Shown: one piece after another, positions 1 to 6,896 of the stretch
How the letters are laid out: every line of letters begins with the position of its first letter
How positions within the stretch are numbered: position 1 is the first letter of the stretch
Notes under the pieces: generated by a model
The model's database searches: none
The model's input: only the letters and a program-made list of their open reading frames with translations
Told to the model about the DNA's origin: nothing
Made by a program: the position numbers and the translations under genes
Assembly (NCBI GenBank): GCA_030592205.1
Contig: JAUVKA010000027.1
Coordinates: forward strand, 1-15,785
Length of the DNA: 15,785 bases
Reading direction: 5' to 3'
DNA from: Bacteroidota bacterium
GTDB lineage: Bacteria; Bacteroidota; Bacteroidia; Bacteroidales; UBA12481

Positions 1-273
1 CAGGGTCACTCTGGCTCCGTAGAGGAGAAGGGAAATCCGACACCGCCCCTGGTCGTCCGTCCCCAACGGATAGAGGTCGCTGGGAGGGAAAGGTGCTTTG
101 TGCAGTTCTCCGTCAATCCACTGCAAGCGCTCCACCAGGTAGGGATTGTGGGGAGCCACGTCTGGCCCCAGAACGGCCGCCAGGACGAGGAGGATGACTA
201 GCACGGAGCCTACAATGAAGTAGTAGTCCCGCACCGCCCGACCCAGCCGCTGCCAGAAGGTTAGAGGTTTCAT
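1..273 (-). CDS. DppC/OppC-type ABC transporter permease, N-terminal fragment
   Basis: This is the first 91 residues of an inner-membrane permease of a peptide/nickel-type ABC importer, cut by the left edge of the window. Reading the minus strand from the ATG at 271-273 gives a short cytoplasmic N-terminus, one hydrophobic segment (about residues 19-36, YFIVGSVLVILLVLAAVLG), then a periplasmic stretch leading to PLGTDDQGRCRISLLLYGAR. That last stretch is the well-known DppC-family signature (LGTDxxGRDxxSRLLYGAR). One oddity is Cys where the family nearly always has Asp in GRD. The start codon overlaps the stop of the upstream dppB-like gene by four bases (ATGA), the usual arrangement of translationally coupled permease pairs. 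The DNA is much richer in GC than the rest of the window, so it probably does not belong to the same genome. The substrate (dipeptide, oligopeptide or nickel) cannot be told. Confidence 0.85.
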   Translation of the reverse strand, partial: MKPLTFWQRLGRAVRDYYFIVGSVLVILLVLAAVLGPDVAPHNPYLVERLQWIDGELHKAPFPPSDLYPLGTDDQGRCRISLLLYGARVTL

Positions 274-476
274 ACTGTGCCGACCTCCGAATCTCGCAGC
301 CGGTGGTCCACCAACGGGTAGAGGGCCTCCAGCAGCAGGTTGACCAGGACGAAGAGAAGGATGAAGGGCAGGGTCATCCCGATCACCGCAGTGGTATCCT
401 GGGTCTGGATGGATTTCAGGAGGCGCAGGCCGATCCCTGGCCAATTAAAGATGTGCTCGACGATGGGGAGGACTGC
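270..476 (-). CDS. DppB/OppB-type ABC transporter permease, C-terminal fragment
   Basis: These are the last 68 residues of a DppB-type permease, partner of the DppC-like gene that overlaps its stop codon. The translation has the family-typical IVEHIFNWPGIG segment followed by LLKSIQTQD, a last transmembrane helix (about VIGMTLPFILLFVLVNLLLE), and the terminal ALYPLVDHRLR motif that closes nearly all DppB proteins. The gene is broken at its upstream side: immediately before the Ala codon at 474-476 the frame meets TGA (477-479), where a Gly codon is expected from the family. The sequence beyond that point reads as atpH on the other strand. The break is therefore a junction between unrelated DNAs, not a natural N-terminus. 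Confidence 0.82.
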   Translation of the reverse strand, partial: AVLPIVEHIFNWPGIGLRLLKSIQTQDTTAVIGMTLPFILLFVLVNLLLEALYPLVDHRLRDSEVGTV

Positions 477-480
477 TCAA
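470..480. other. Junction between foreign GC-rich DNA and the Bacteroidota contig
   Basis: At about 476-479 a dppB gene (minus strand) and an atpH gene (plus strand) are both truncated within a few bases of each other. The base composition changes abruptly from about 60% GC to about 42%. No transposase, integrase, tRNA, target-site duplication or inverted repeat is visible at the joint. The bases around 473-478 could be read as part of either gene, consistent with a short shared overlap. Confidence 0.8.
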
Positions 481-520
481 GAATATTAAAAAAGAATTGA
501 ACCAGTCAGTAATTTCTTAA
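476..520 (+). CDS. atpH: ATP synthase delta subunit, last 14 codons only
   Basis: The plus-strand frame ending at TAA 518-520 reads LKNIKKELNQSVIS, which resembles the C-terminal tail of F1 delta subunits (a Lys/Arg-rich helix of the type LxxIKxEL). Its position 19 bases upstream of atpA is exactly where Bacteroidota operons carry atpH. Upstream of about 478 the frame runs into sequence that is clearly dppB on the other strand, so the rest of atpH is missing. The first residue is uncertain because a few bases (CTGCTC) could belong to either side of the junction. The identification rests on a very short match plus synteny. Confidence 0.6.
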   Translation, partial: LKNIKKELNQSVIS

Positions 521-539
521 AACAGAATAATAAAGCATT

Positions 540-2120
540 ATGGCTCAGATAAAACCAGCAGAAGTTTCCGAAATACTGAAACAACAACTTGAGGGAATCC
601 AAACAGGAACCCAAATGGATGAAGTGGGTACGGTACTTCAGGTAGGCGATGGTATCGCAAGAATTTATGGACTTTCCAAGGTTCAATCGAATGAATTGAT
701 CGAGTTTGATAATGGCGTTATAGGAATTGTATTGAACCTTGAAGAAGACAATGTTGGAGCTGTTCTGTTAGGACCGTCTGAAGGTATTCGGGAAGGGGAT
801 TCTGTAAAAAGAACTCAGCGTATCTCATCAATACCTGTAGGCGAAGGATTGTTAGGCCGCATAGTAAATACACTGGGGAATCCTATCGACGGAAAAGGAC
901 CTATTGCAGGCGACCTGTTTGAATTGCCATTGGAAAGAAAAGCCCCCGGTGTTATTTTTCGCCAACCTGTAAATGAACCTCTTCAAACCGGTATCAAGGC
1001 TATTGATGCTATGATACCAATCGGTCGGGGGCAACGGGAGCTAATTATTGGTGATAGGCAAACGGGTAAAACATCTATCGCGATTGACACAATTATAAAT
1101 CAAAGGGAATTCTACGAGAAAGGAGAGCCTGTTTACTGTATTTATGTGTCTATCGGACAAAAGGGCTCTACAGTGGCTCAGATTGCCAAGGTTTTGGAAG
1201 AAAAAGGAGCTATGCCATATACAACTATAGTTATGGCTACTGCTGCAGATCCAGCTGCTCTTCAATTCTATGCACCATTTGCCGGGGCTACCATTGGGGA
1301 ATATTTCAGGGATACTGGCAGGCCAGCCCTGATCGTTTATGATGATTTATCGAAACAAGCAGTTTCCTACCGGGAGGTTTCTCTTCTCTTGCGTCGCCCT
1401 CCCGGACGTGAAGCTTATCCCGGAGATGTTTTTTATTTGCATTCACGATTATTAGAACGTGCTGCAAAAATTATTGAATCTGATGAGATTGCCCGAAAAA
1501 TGAATGATTTGCCAGAGGTCCTCAAACCTATGGTAAAAGGAGGAGGATCGCTTACTGCTCTGCCTTTGATTGAAACACAGGCAGGTGACGTTTCGGCTTA
1601 CATTCCAACAAATGTGATATCTATTACTGATGGACAGATATTTCTGGAGTCGTCTCTTTTTAACTCAGGTATCCGACCGGCTATTAACGTTGGTATTTCT
1701 GTTTCCAGAGTAGGCGGATCGGCGCAGGTTAAGGCTATGAAAAAGGTTGCAGGTACTCTAAAACTTGATCAGGCACAGTATCGTGAATTAGAAGCTTTTT
1801 CGAAATTCGGATCTGATCTGGATGCTGCTACTATGGCAGTTCTGAATAAAGGAGCACGAAATGTAGAAATCCTCAAACAGGGCCTTTACAATCCGCAATC
1901 GGTTGAAAACCAGATTGCTATATTGTTTTGTGGTTCTAAAGGTTTACTTATGGATGTGCCTGTTGATAGTATCCGGGAATTTGAGGTAGAATATCTGGAA
2001 TACCTTGGAATGAAGCATAAGAATATTATGGATGAATTGCGGCAGGGAAAGCTTAGCCCTGATGCAGAAAATATACTCAGGGAAGTGGCGAGAGAACTTA
2101 CTGCTAAATATCGTGATTAG
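540..2120 (+). CDS. atpA: F1Fo ATP synthase subunit alpha
   Basis: This is the non-catalytic nucleotide-binding subunit of the F1 hexamer, acting at the cytoplasmic face of the inner membrane. The 526-residue protein has an N-terminal beta-barrel domain (about 25-95), the Walker A motif GDRQTGKT at 171-178, the Walker B segment ALIVYDD (263-269), and the arginine finger in SVSRVGG (Arg390) that completes the catalytic site of the neighbouring beta subunit. Residues about 319-336 (RKMNDLPEVLKPMVKGGG) form an insertion before GGGSLTALP that is typical of Bacteroidota alpha subunits and absent from E. coli. The ATG at 540 gives the canonical start, MAQIKPAEVSEIL. The gene lies 19 bases after the atpH stop and 20 bases before atpG, in the usual H-A-G order. 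All key residues are intact. Confidence 0.98.
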   Translation: MAQIKPAEVSEILKQQLEGIQTGTQMDEVGTVLQVGDGIARIYGLSKVQSNELIEFDNGVIGIVLNLEEDNVGAVLLGPSEGIREGDSVKRTQRISSIPVGEGLLGRIVNTLGNPIDGKGPIAGDLFELPLERKAPGVIFRQPVNEPLQTGIKAIDAMIPIGRGQRELIIGDRQTGKTSIAIDTIINQREFYEKGEPVYCIYVSIGQKGSTVAQIAKVLEEKGAMPYTTIVMATAADPAALQFYAPFAGATIGEYFRDTGRPALIVYDDLSKQAVSYREVSLLLRRPPGREAYPGDVFYLHSRLLERAAKIIESDEIARKMNDLPEVLKPMVKGGGSLTALPLIETQAGDVSAYIPTNVISITDGQIFLESSLFNSGIRPAINVGISVSRVGGSAQVKAMKKVAGTLKLDQAQYRELEAFSKFGSDLDAATMAVLNKGARNVEILKQGLYNPQSVENQIAILFCGSKGLLMDVPVDSIREFEVEYLEYLGMKHKNIMDELRQGKLSPDAENILREVARELTAKYRD

Positions 2121-2140
2121 GCTGAAAAAGTCATAAATGT

Positions 2141-3019
2141 ATGGCCAATCTAAAAGAAATACGAACCCGGATAAGCTCGGTTAAGTCGACCAGGCAGATC
2201 ACCAGTGCGATGAAAATGGTGTCGGCAGCCAAATTGAAAAAGGCTCAGGACGCCATAACTCAAATGCGGCCATATGCAAGGAAGCTTCATGATATTCTTA
2301 CACATTTGAGCACTAGTCTTGAAAATATTGAGGGCAATATTTATGCATCCGACCGACCGGTGATGCGGGTTCTTTTAGTAGTTGTTACGGCAAACAGAGG
2401 ACTCTGTGGCGGCTTTAATTCAAATGTAGCTAAAAAAACCATAAACTTGATTCATGGGCCGTATAAGTCATACTACGAATCAGGAATGCTTGATATACTC
2501 TTGCTTGGGAAAAAGGGAGGAGACATACTTAAGAGCAAGGGGCTTATTGCAGTAGGAGAGTACAATACCACAGTCGATAAACCTAAATTTGAGACTGCTG
2601 CTTCTGTTGCTGAGGAGATTATGTTGCTTTATAGTAGTAAGAAATACGACAGAATCGATTTAGTTTATAATCAGTTTAAGAATTCCGCCTCCCAAATTCT
2701 TACACAGGAGCAATTTCTTCCAGTATCTATTGAAAAGGATGAGGCTCATCATCGCCGTCCTGATTATATCTTTGAGCCAAGCTTGGAATATATGGTTGAA
2801 GTGCTGATACCTGAAGCTTTAAAGATACAGTTTTACAAGGCCGTTATGGATTCCCAGGCTGCTGAGCATGGCGCCAGGATGACTGCAATGCACCAGGCAA
2901 CGGATAATGCCACTGAGCTGATCCGTGATCTGAACCTGGAATATAATAAAGCCCGTCAGGCGGCTATTACCGGTCAGTTGATGGAAATTGTCAGCGGTGC
3001 TGAAGCCTTGAAATCATAA
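2141..3019 (+). CDS. atpG: F1Fo ATP synthase subunit gamma
   Basis: This is the central rotor stalk of F1, which couples proton (or sodium) flow through Fo to catalysis in the alpha/beta ring. The 292-residue product begins MANLKEIRTRISSVKSTRQIT, the conserved N-terminal helix, followed by MKMVSAAKLKKAQ. It has the family signature TANRGLCGGFNSN at about 83-95. It ends with the long C-terminal helix NKARQAAITGQLMEIVSGA that inserts into the alpha/beta barrel. The length is normal for the family, and the start lies 20 bases downstream of atpA. The next gene, TlpA-like, begins only 10 bases after the stop, so the atp transcript probably continues into it. Confidence 0.98.
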   Translation: MANLKEIRTRISSVKSTRQITSAMKMVSAAKLKKAQDAITQMRPYARKLHDILTHLSTSLENIEGNIYASDRPVMRVLLVVVTANRGLCGGFNSNVAKKTINLIHGPYKSYYESGMLDILLLGKKGGDILKSKGLIAVGEYNTTVDKPKFETAASVAEEIMLLYSSKKYDRIDLVYNQFKNSASQILTQEQFLPVSIEKDEAHHRRPDYIFEPSLEYMVEVLIPEALKIQFYKAVMDSQAAEHGARMTAMHQATDNATELIRDLNLEYNKARQAAITGQLMEIVSGAEALKS

Positions 3020-3029
3020 TCAATTTCGG

Positions 3030-4406
3030 ATGAAGCGTATACTTTTTATATTGTTATCATTCTCATTTTTCTCAACATCATTTGCCCAGTACACCATAGA
3101 TGTAATCGTGGATTCAATGCCAACAAGCAAGGCCTATTTGTATGAGTTCAGAGGTGATCAAACACATATGCTGGACTCTGTTCGTACAACAAGTCCAGGT
3201 AAGGTGAAATTTTCTTTCTCCCAGGATGCTCATCCGGGACTCTACCGGATTGTGGTTGGGCCCAATAACTTTTGGGATTTTATTTTCAATAAGGAAAATA
3301 TAAAACTGAAAACGCATTATGCTACCCCCTTGGATAGTTTGAAGGTAATCGAGTCGCTTGAAAATACCCTGCTGAAGAAATATATGTCGTATTTCATTAC
3401 TCTGAATCGAAAGGCAGATGCAATCGGCCGGTTAATGACATTGTATGATAAAGACAGTGAGTTTTTCAAATCCCTGGATAGGGAATTGATGAATCTCAGA
3501 ATGGAAGATCCCCAAAAAGTAAGTATGGAGATCATAAACAAACACTCTGAAACCTATGTAGCCAGGTTTTTGAAAACCGAACAAAACCCCATCGTTCCGG
3601 TAGGTATGGGAAAGGAAGAAGAGATGCATTATGTGATAAATCATTTTTTCGATGAAATTGATTTTAGTGATTCTTCATTGATCTATAGCCCGCCTCTTAT
3701 TAATAAAGTACGAAGCTATTTCAGCTTGATCGGCCAGGCTTATCCACCAACAGAGTCGGAGGAAAAAATGATCGGAGGTCTTGACCGTCTTATGTCACTG
3801 GCTGCAATTTGTGATCCTATGTATGATTTTATCCTGGGTGATCTGACCAAAGGCTTCGAACGGTCGGAATTTGAAACATTTTTTGCCTATTTAACAGAGA
3901 ATTACCTGTTGGATGCAGCCTGTCAGGATGATGAAAGATCTACAGAGCTATCGGAGGTATTGGCTAGCATAAAGAAAACGGCCATTGGTATTAAGGCACC
4001 TGAGATTATTCTTCCACTGGCTGACGGTCCGGTTATTCTATCTGATATCCCTGAGAAGTATGTTCTTGTATTTTTCTGGGCTAGCTGGTGCCCCCATTGC
4101 AATGAAATTCTACCTGATTTAAAAAGTATATACCGGGCATATCATCAAGCTGGATTTGAGGTGGTTGCTATTTCAATAGACAAAGAAAAATCAGCATATA
4201 ATTCGGTTCTTGCTAAAGAACAGTACCCCTGGATTAACTATTCTGAGCTTAAAGGATGGGATTGCAGCATTGCTTATGATTATGGTATCAGAGCAACTCC
4301 CACAATGGTTTTGTTGGATGGGGAACGAAATATAGTGGCTAAACCCAGAAATCTGGGAATACTGGTCGAAACACTAAGTCGATTAGGGTTTAAGTCTATT
4401 CATTGA
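3030..4406 (+). CDS. Exported TlpA-like thioredoxin-fold protein with DUF4369-like N-terminus
   Basis: This is a probable periplasmic thiol-disulfide oxidoreductase of 458 residues. It starts with a signal peptide (about 1-19, basic MKR, then a Leu/Phe/Ser-rich core ending SFA before Gln20). Residues about 21-110 resemble the beta-rich DUF4369 module common before thioredoxin domains in Bacteroidota, and about 110-320 are helical with no recognised motif. The C-terminal 320-458 are a TlpA/AhpC-TSA thioredoxin fold: IGIKAPEI entry strand, FFWASWCPHC with active-site Cys354 and Cys357, and the cis-proline in RATPT (Pro424). The CPHC active site resembles DsbA more than the CPPC of many TlpA proteins. 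It lies 10 bases after atpG and faces the convergent Pit gene. The likely role is reduction or isomerisation of exported proteins; the substrate is unknown and no functional link to ATP synthase is evident. Confidence 0.88.
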   Translation: MKRILFILLSFSFFSTSFAQYTIDVIVDSMPTSKAYLYEFRGDQTHMLDSVRTTSPGKVKFSFSQDAHPGLYRIVVGPNNFWDFIFNKENIKLKTHYATPLDSLKVIESLENTLLKKYMSYFITLNRKADAIGRLMTLYDKDSEFFKSLDRELMNLRMEDPQKVSMEIINKHSETYVARFLKTEQNPIVPVGMGKEEEMHYVINHFFDEIDFSDSSLIYSPPLINKVRSYFSLIGQAYPPTESEEKMIGGLDRLMSLAAICDPMYDFILGDLTKGFERSEFETFFAYLTENYLLDAACQDDERSTELSEVLASIKKTAIGIKAPEIILPLADGPVILSDIPEKYVLVFFWASWCPHCNEILPDLKSIYRAYHQAGFEVVAISIDKEKSAYNSVLAKEQYPWINYSELKGWDCSIAYDYGIRATPTMVLLDGERNIVAKPRNLGILVETLSRLGFKSIH

Positions 4407-4444
4407 TTTCACCTTCAGGTTTTTAAATTCCAGCTAACTAAAAC

Positions 4445-6679
4445 CTAGTAATGATTTATAAAATCTCTGTGCGACTTTAGCAAGTTCACTGCATGCAGAA
4501 CAAAGTTTTTCGATTCCTGGAGAATACTGATATAGAGAGCAGAATTTTTGGTGCCAACCAATTCTGCTTTAATTCTTTTTAATTGTTTTTTGCTGAGGTC
4601 ATTAAAGGTGTTCAAAACTATCTGCTGCTCTTCTGTAATATCATTAAGTTTGTCAAAATCGCTCTGTAAAATAGCCTGGCGGATAGATTCAGAAAGAGAT
4701 TGAATTGCTTTAACTAATTCTCGTAATTCCTCTTGTTGAACTTCAATCAATCCCTTGTGGTTATTATCAATATGCTTATAAACAGGTTGATCTATGAAGG
4801 TCAGGCAATGAGCCATTTCCCTCATGTTTTCTAATTCCTGAACATAATGAGGACCTGCCTCAATACTGTCATCCCCAAGGAGGGAAATTGTTTTATGTAT
4901 ATTGTCCTTCAGCGACTTAGTGTGTGAGTTGAGCTTTTCTATCCTGGGTTTTAGTTTTCGTAATACCCGCCTGTCTTCTTTAATCAAACCATCAATAATA
5001 GAGCTGTAAATGCTATTTGACTCCTCAAGGAATTTACTGACATTATCTATGCAAGCGTTAGAGATAGAATCGAACCCAGCTTGTACTTCAACAGAATCTG
5101 AGTTATCCTGATCTTGCTCAGATTTTTTACGGTGAAACACATGTGATCTAACCAGTAAAAAAACTGCCAGTCCGATTAGAATAATAATAGTTGTTATCCC
5201 CCCCCAACTGATTAATAGTGCGATGAAAAAGGCTACAGTAAAAGCCAGGAAAGCAGTAAAAAACCATCCTGCAATAACTGTAAGAACTCCGGTAATCCGG
5301 TATACCGCACTTTCCCGACCCCAGGCCCTGTCTGACAGTGAGGTTCCCATTGCCACCATAAATGTGACATAGGTGGTGGACAGCGGCAATTTAAGGGAGG
5401 TTCCGATGGCGATCAAAATAGATGCTACAACCAGGTTTACCGATGCACGAACCAAATCGAAAGAAGAGCCGGCAATATTATTATCACCGGTATTATTTTG
5501 GTCGAAGCGTTTTTCAACATTTGCGATCACACGTTTTGGTACAAAGTATTGTGCGGTTTTATTGATGGAGCGTGTTTGGCGGACAATAGCCCGGGATAAA
5601 GCTGATGAGCTGAAACGCTCATAACCCTCACTCTGACGGCTCAGATCGAGAGTGGTTTTAGTTACAGACCTTGACTTTTTTGAGGTCCAGAGTGTAAGAA
5701 CCATAACAAGACCAGCCAGCAGAAGGTAGAGGGTAGGTGTTTGTACTTTTCCTTGCAGGGAGGTCATTATTAGAGAGTCAGCCTGAGTGGATGGGTCGGC
5801 CAAAAATGTTTTGAGGGATTCAAAACCCGCCAGGGGTACACCAATGAAATTCACAAGATCGTTTCCGGCAAAAGCCATTGCTAATGAGAAGGTGCCAACC
5901 AGGACAATAAGCTTGAAAATATTAATGCGTGTCAGCCACATAACAATCTGCAGAACAATTGTCCAGCCTGCAAAACTGACACCAATTATCGTCAAGGTGT
6001 TATGTTTTATCCATTCCAGGGAAGCAGCACTGATAAATGAAGATCCTTTGGCTCCTTTTATCAGCATAAAATAGGTAATGGCCGCAATGGCTGCCCCTCC
6101 GAATAACGAGCCATATCGTTTGTATGTTTTGGAGTAATTAAAAGAAAAAAGCAGTCGTGCCAAATATTGCACTAAGGCCCCCACAGCGAAGGCAATGACA
6201 ACTGATAAAAATATCCCGGCAATGATGGCCATGGCCTTACCAGAATTGATGTACTCTCCCATTTCTGCCAGAGGCTGACCAAGGGCTCTCATTTTTATCA
6301 GAGTAATTGCTACGGATGCCCCAAGCAGTTCGAACACAATCGAAACAGTAGTGGATGTGGGTAAGCCAAGCGTGTTATATGCATCCAGGAGAATGATATC
6401 GGTCATCATTACTGCCAGGAATATTAACATGATCTCCGCAAAAAAGAATTTTTCCGGGTGCATAATTCCTTTCCTTGCAACTTCCATCATGCCGCTTGAA
6501 AAGGTGACACCCACCAATATACCCACGGCAGCAATTAAAAGGATGATTTTGAAGGGAGCAGCTTTTGAACCAATGGCGGAGTTAAGAAAATTTACTGCAT
6601 CATTGCTAACTCCAACTATCAAGTCGGAAATTGCAAGAAGAAATAGAATTACAACAATAAAAATATAGAAATTTTCCAT
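4445..6679 (-). CDS. Inorganic phosphate transporter (Pit family) with C-terminal PhoU-like domain
   Basis: This is a low-affinity phosphate permease of the inner membrane, in the PiT/PHO4 family, fused to a cytoplasmic regulator-like domain; 744 residues. Both inverted-repeat halves carry the family signatures: VGVSNDAVNF (22-31) with LGLPTSTTVSI (104-114), and FAGNDLVNFIGVP (270-282) with LKLPLSTTYVTF (429-440). About ten hydrophobic segments lie between residues 5 and 510, interrupted by a cytoplasmic loop at about 332-405. After a charged linker (about 514-530), residues about 535-744 are entirely helical and hydrophilic, resembling PhoU/DUF47 domains. In many bacteria such a domain is a separate gene next to pit. 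The gene is transcribed toward the TlpA-like gene with a 38-base convergent gap and no clear terminator. No pst or pho genes are nearby. The transport assignment is strong; the PhoU-like label is by helical character and family precedent. Confidence 0.93.
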   Translation of the reverse strand: MENFYIFIVVILFLLAISDLIVGVSNDAVNFLNSAIGSKAAPFKIILLIAAVGILVGVTFSSGMMEVARKGIMHPEKFFFAEIMLIFLAVMMTDIILLDAYNTLGLPTSTTVSIVFELLGASVAITLIKMRALGQPLAEMGEYINSGKAMAIIAGIFLSVVIAFAVGALVQYLARLLFSFNYSKTYKRYGSLFGGAAIAAITYFMLIKGAKGSSFISAASLEWIKHNTLTIIGVSFAGWTIVLQIVMWLTRINIFKLIVLVGTFSLAMAFAGNDLVNFIGVPLAGFESLKTFLADPSTQADSLIMTSLQGKVQTPTLYLLLAGLVMVLTLWTSKKSRSVTKTTLDLSRQSEGYERFSSSALSRAIVRQTRSINKTAQYFVPKRVIANVEKRFDQNNTGDNNIAGSSFDLVRASVNLVVASILIAIGTSLKLPLSTTYVTFMVAMGTSLSDRAWGRESAVYRITGVLTVIAGWFFTAFLAFTVAFFIALLISWGGITTIIILIGLAVFLLVRSHVFHRKKSEQDQDNSDSVEVQAGFDSISNACIDNVSKFLEESNSIYSSIIDGLIKEDRRVLRKLKPRIEKLNSHTKSLKDNIHKTISLLGDDSIEAGPHYVQELENMREMAHCLTFIDQPVYKHIDNNHKGLIEVQQEELRELVKAIQSLSESIRQAILQSDFDKLNDITEEQQIVLNTFNDLSKKQLKRIKAELVGTKNSALYISILQESKNFVLHAVNLLKSHRDFINHY

Positions 6680-6896
6680 ACTGTTTTAGCTTAGGCAATT
6701 GCTGCAAAATTGGAAAAATTTGCTGGCTGCAACGTTAATTCAATATTAATCTAATGTTAAATTCTGGCAATAAAATTAGCTGATAAGTCGAGAAAAATTG
6801 CAAATATCAGCGTCAAATTATTGAATTTGGCAAATTTTACATTAATCGTAATTTAGCTTTTTAGGTTTCTACTCTGTCTGACCTGGATGACTGTAT
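6680..6896. promoter_or_regulatory. Divergent intergenic region between pit and MMPL genes
   Basis: This 217-base AT-rich region separates two divergently transcribed genes and must hold both of their promoters. On the plus strand a TTG at 6798-6800 and, 21 bases on, TGAATTTG at 6822-6829 approximate the Bacteroidota promoter pattern (TTG, about 19-23 bases, TAnnTTTG) with one mismatch in the -7 element. That would give a leader of about 60 bases for the MMPL gene. I found no comparably good match for the minus-strand pit promoter. No long inverted repeat or riboswitch-like structure stands out. Confidence 0.3.

Noticed and set aside
303..500. Open reading frame of 65 codons on the plus strand in the GC-rich end
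   Set aside because: It lies opposite the convincing dppB fragment and runs across the junction; its translation is polar low-complexity and resembles no family.
3030..4406. TlpA-like gene as an ATP synthase assembly factor
   Set aside because: Only adjacency supports it; the signal peptide places it outside the cytoplasm, where F1 is not found.
4407..4444. Bidirectional terminator between the convergent TlpA-like and pit genes
   Set aside because: No stable hairpin with a T-run is visible in these 38 bases, although termination must happen nearby.
6351..6668. Plus-strand 105-codon frame opposite the pit gene
   Set aside because: It is an antisense shadow of a strongly conserved transporter, without its own family resemblance or start context.
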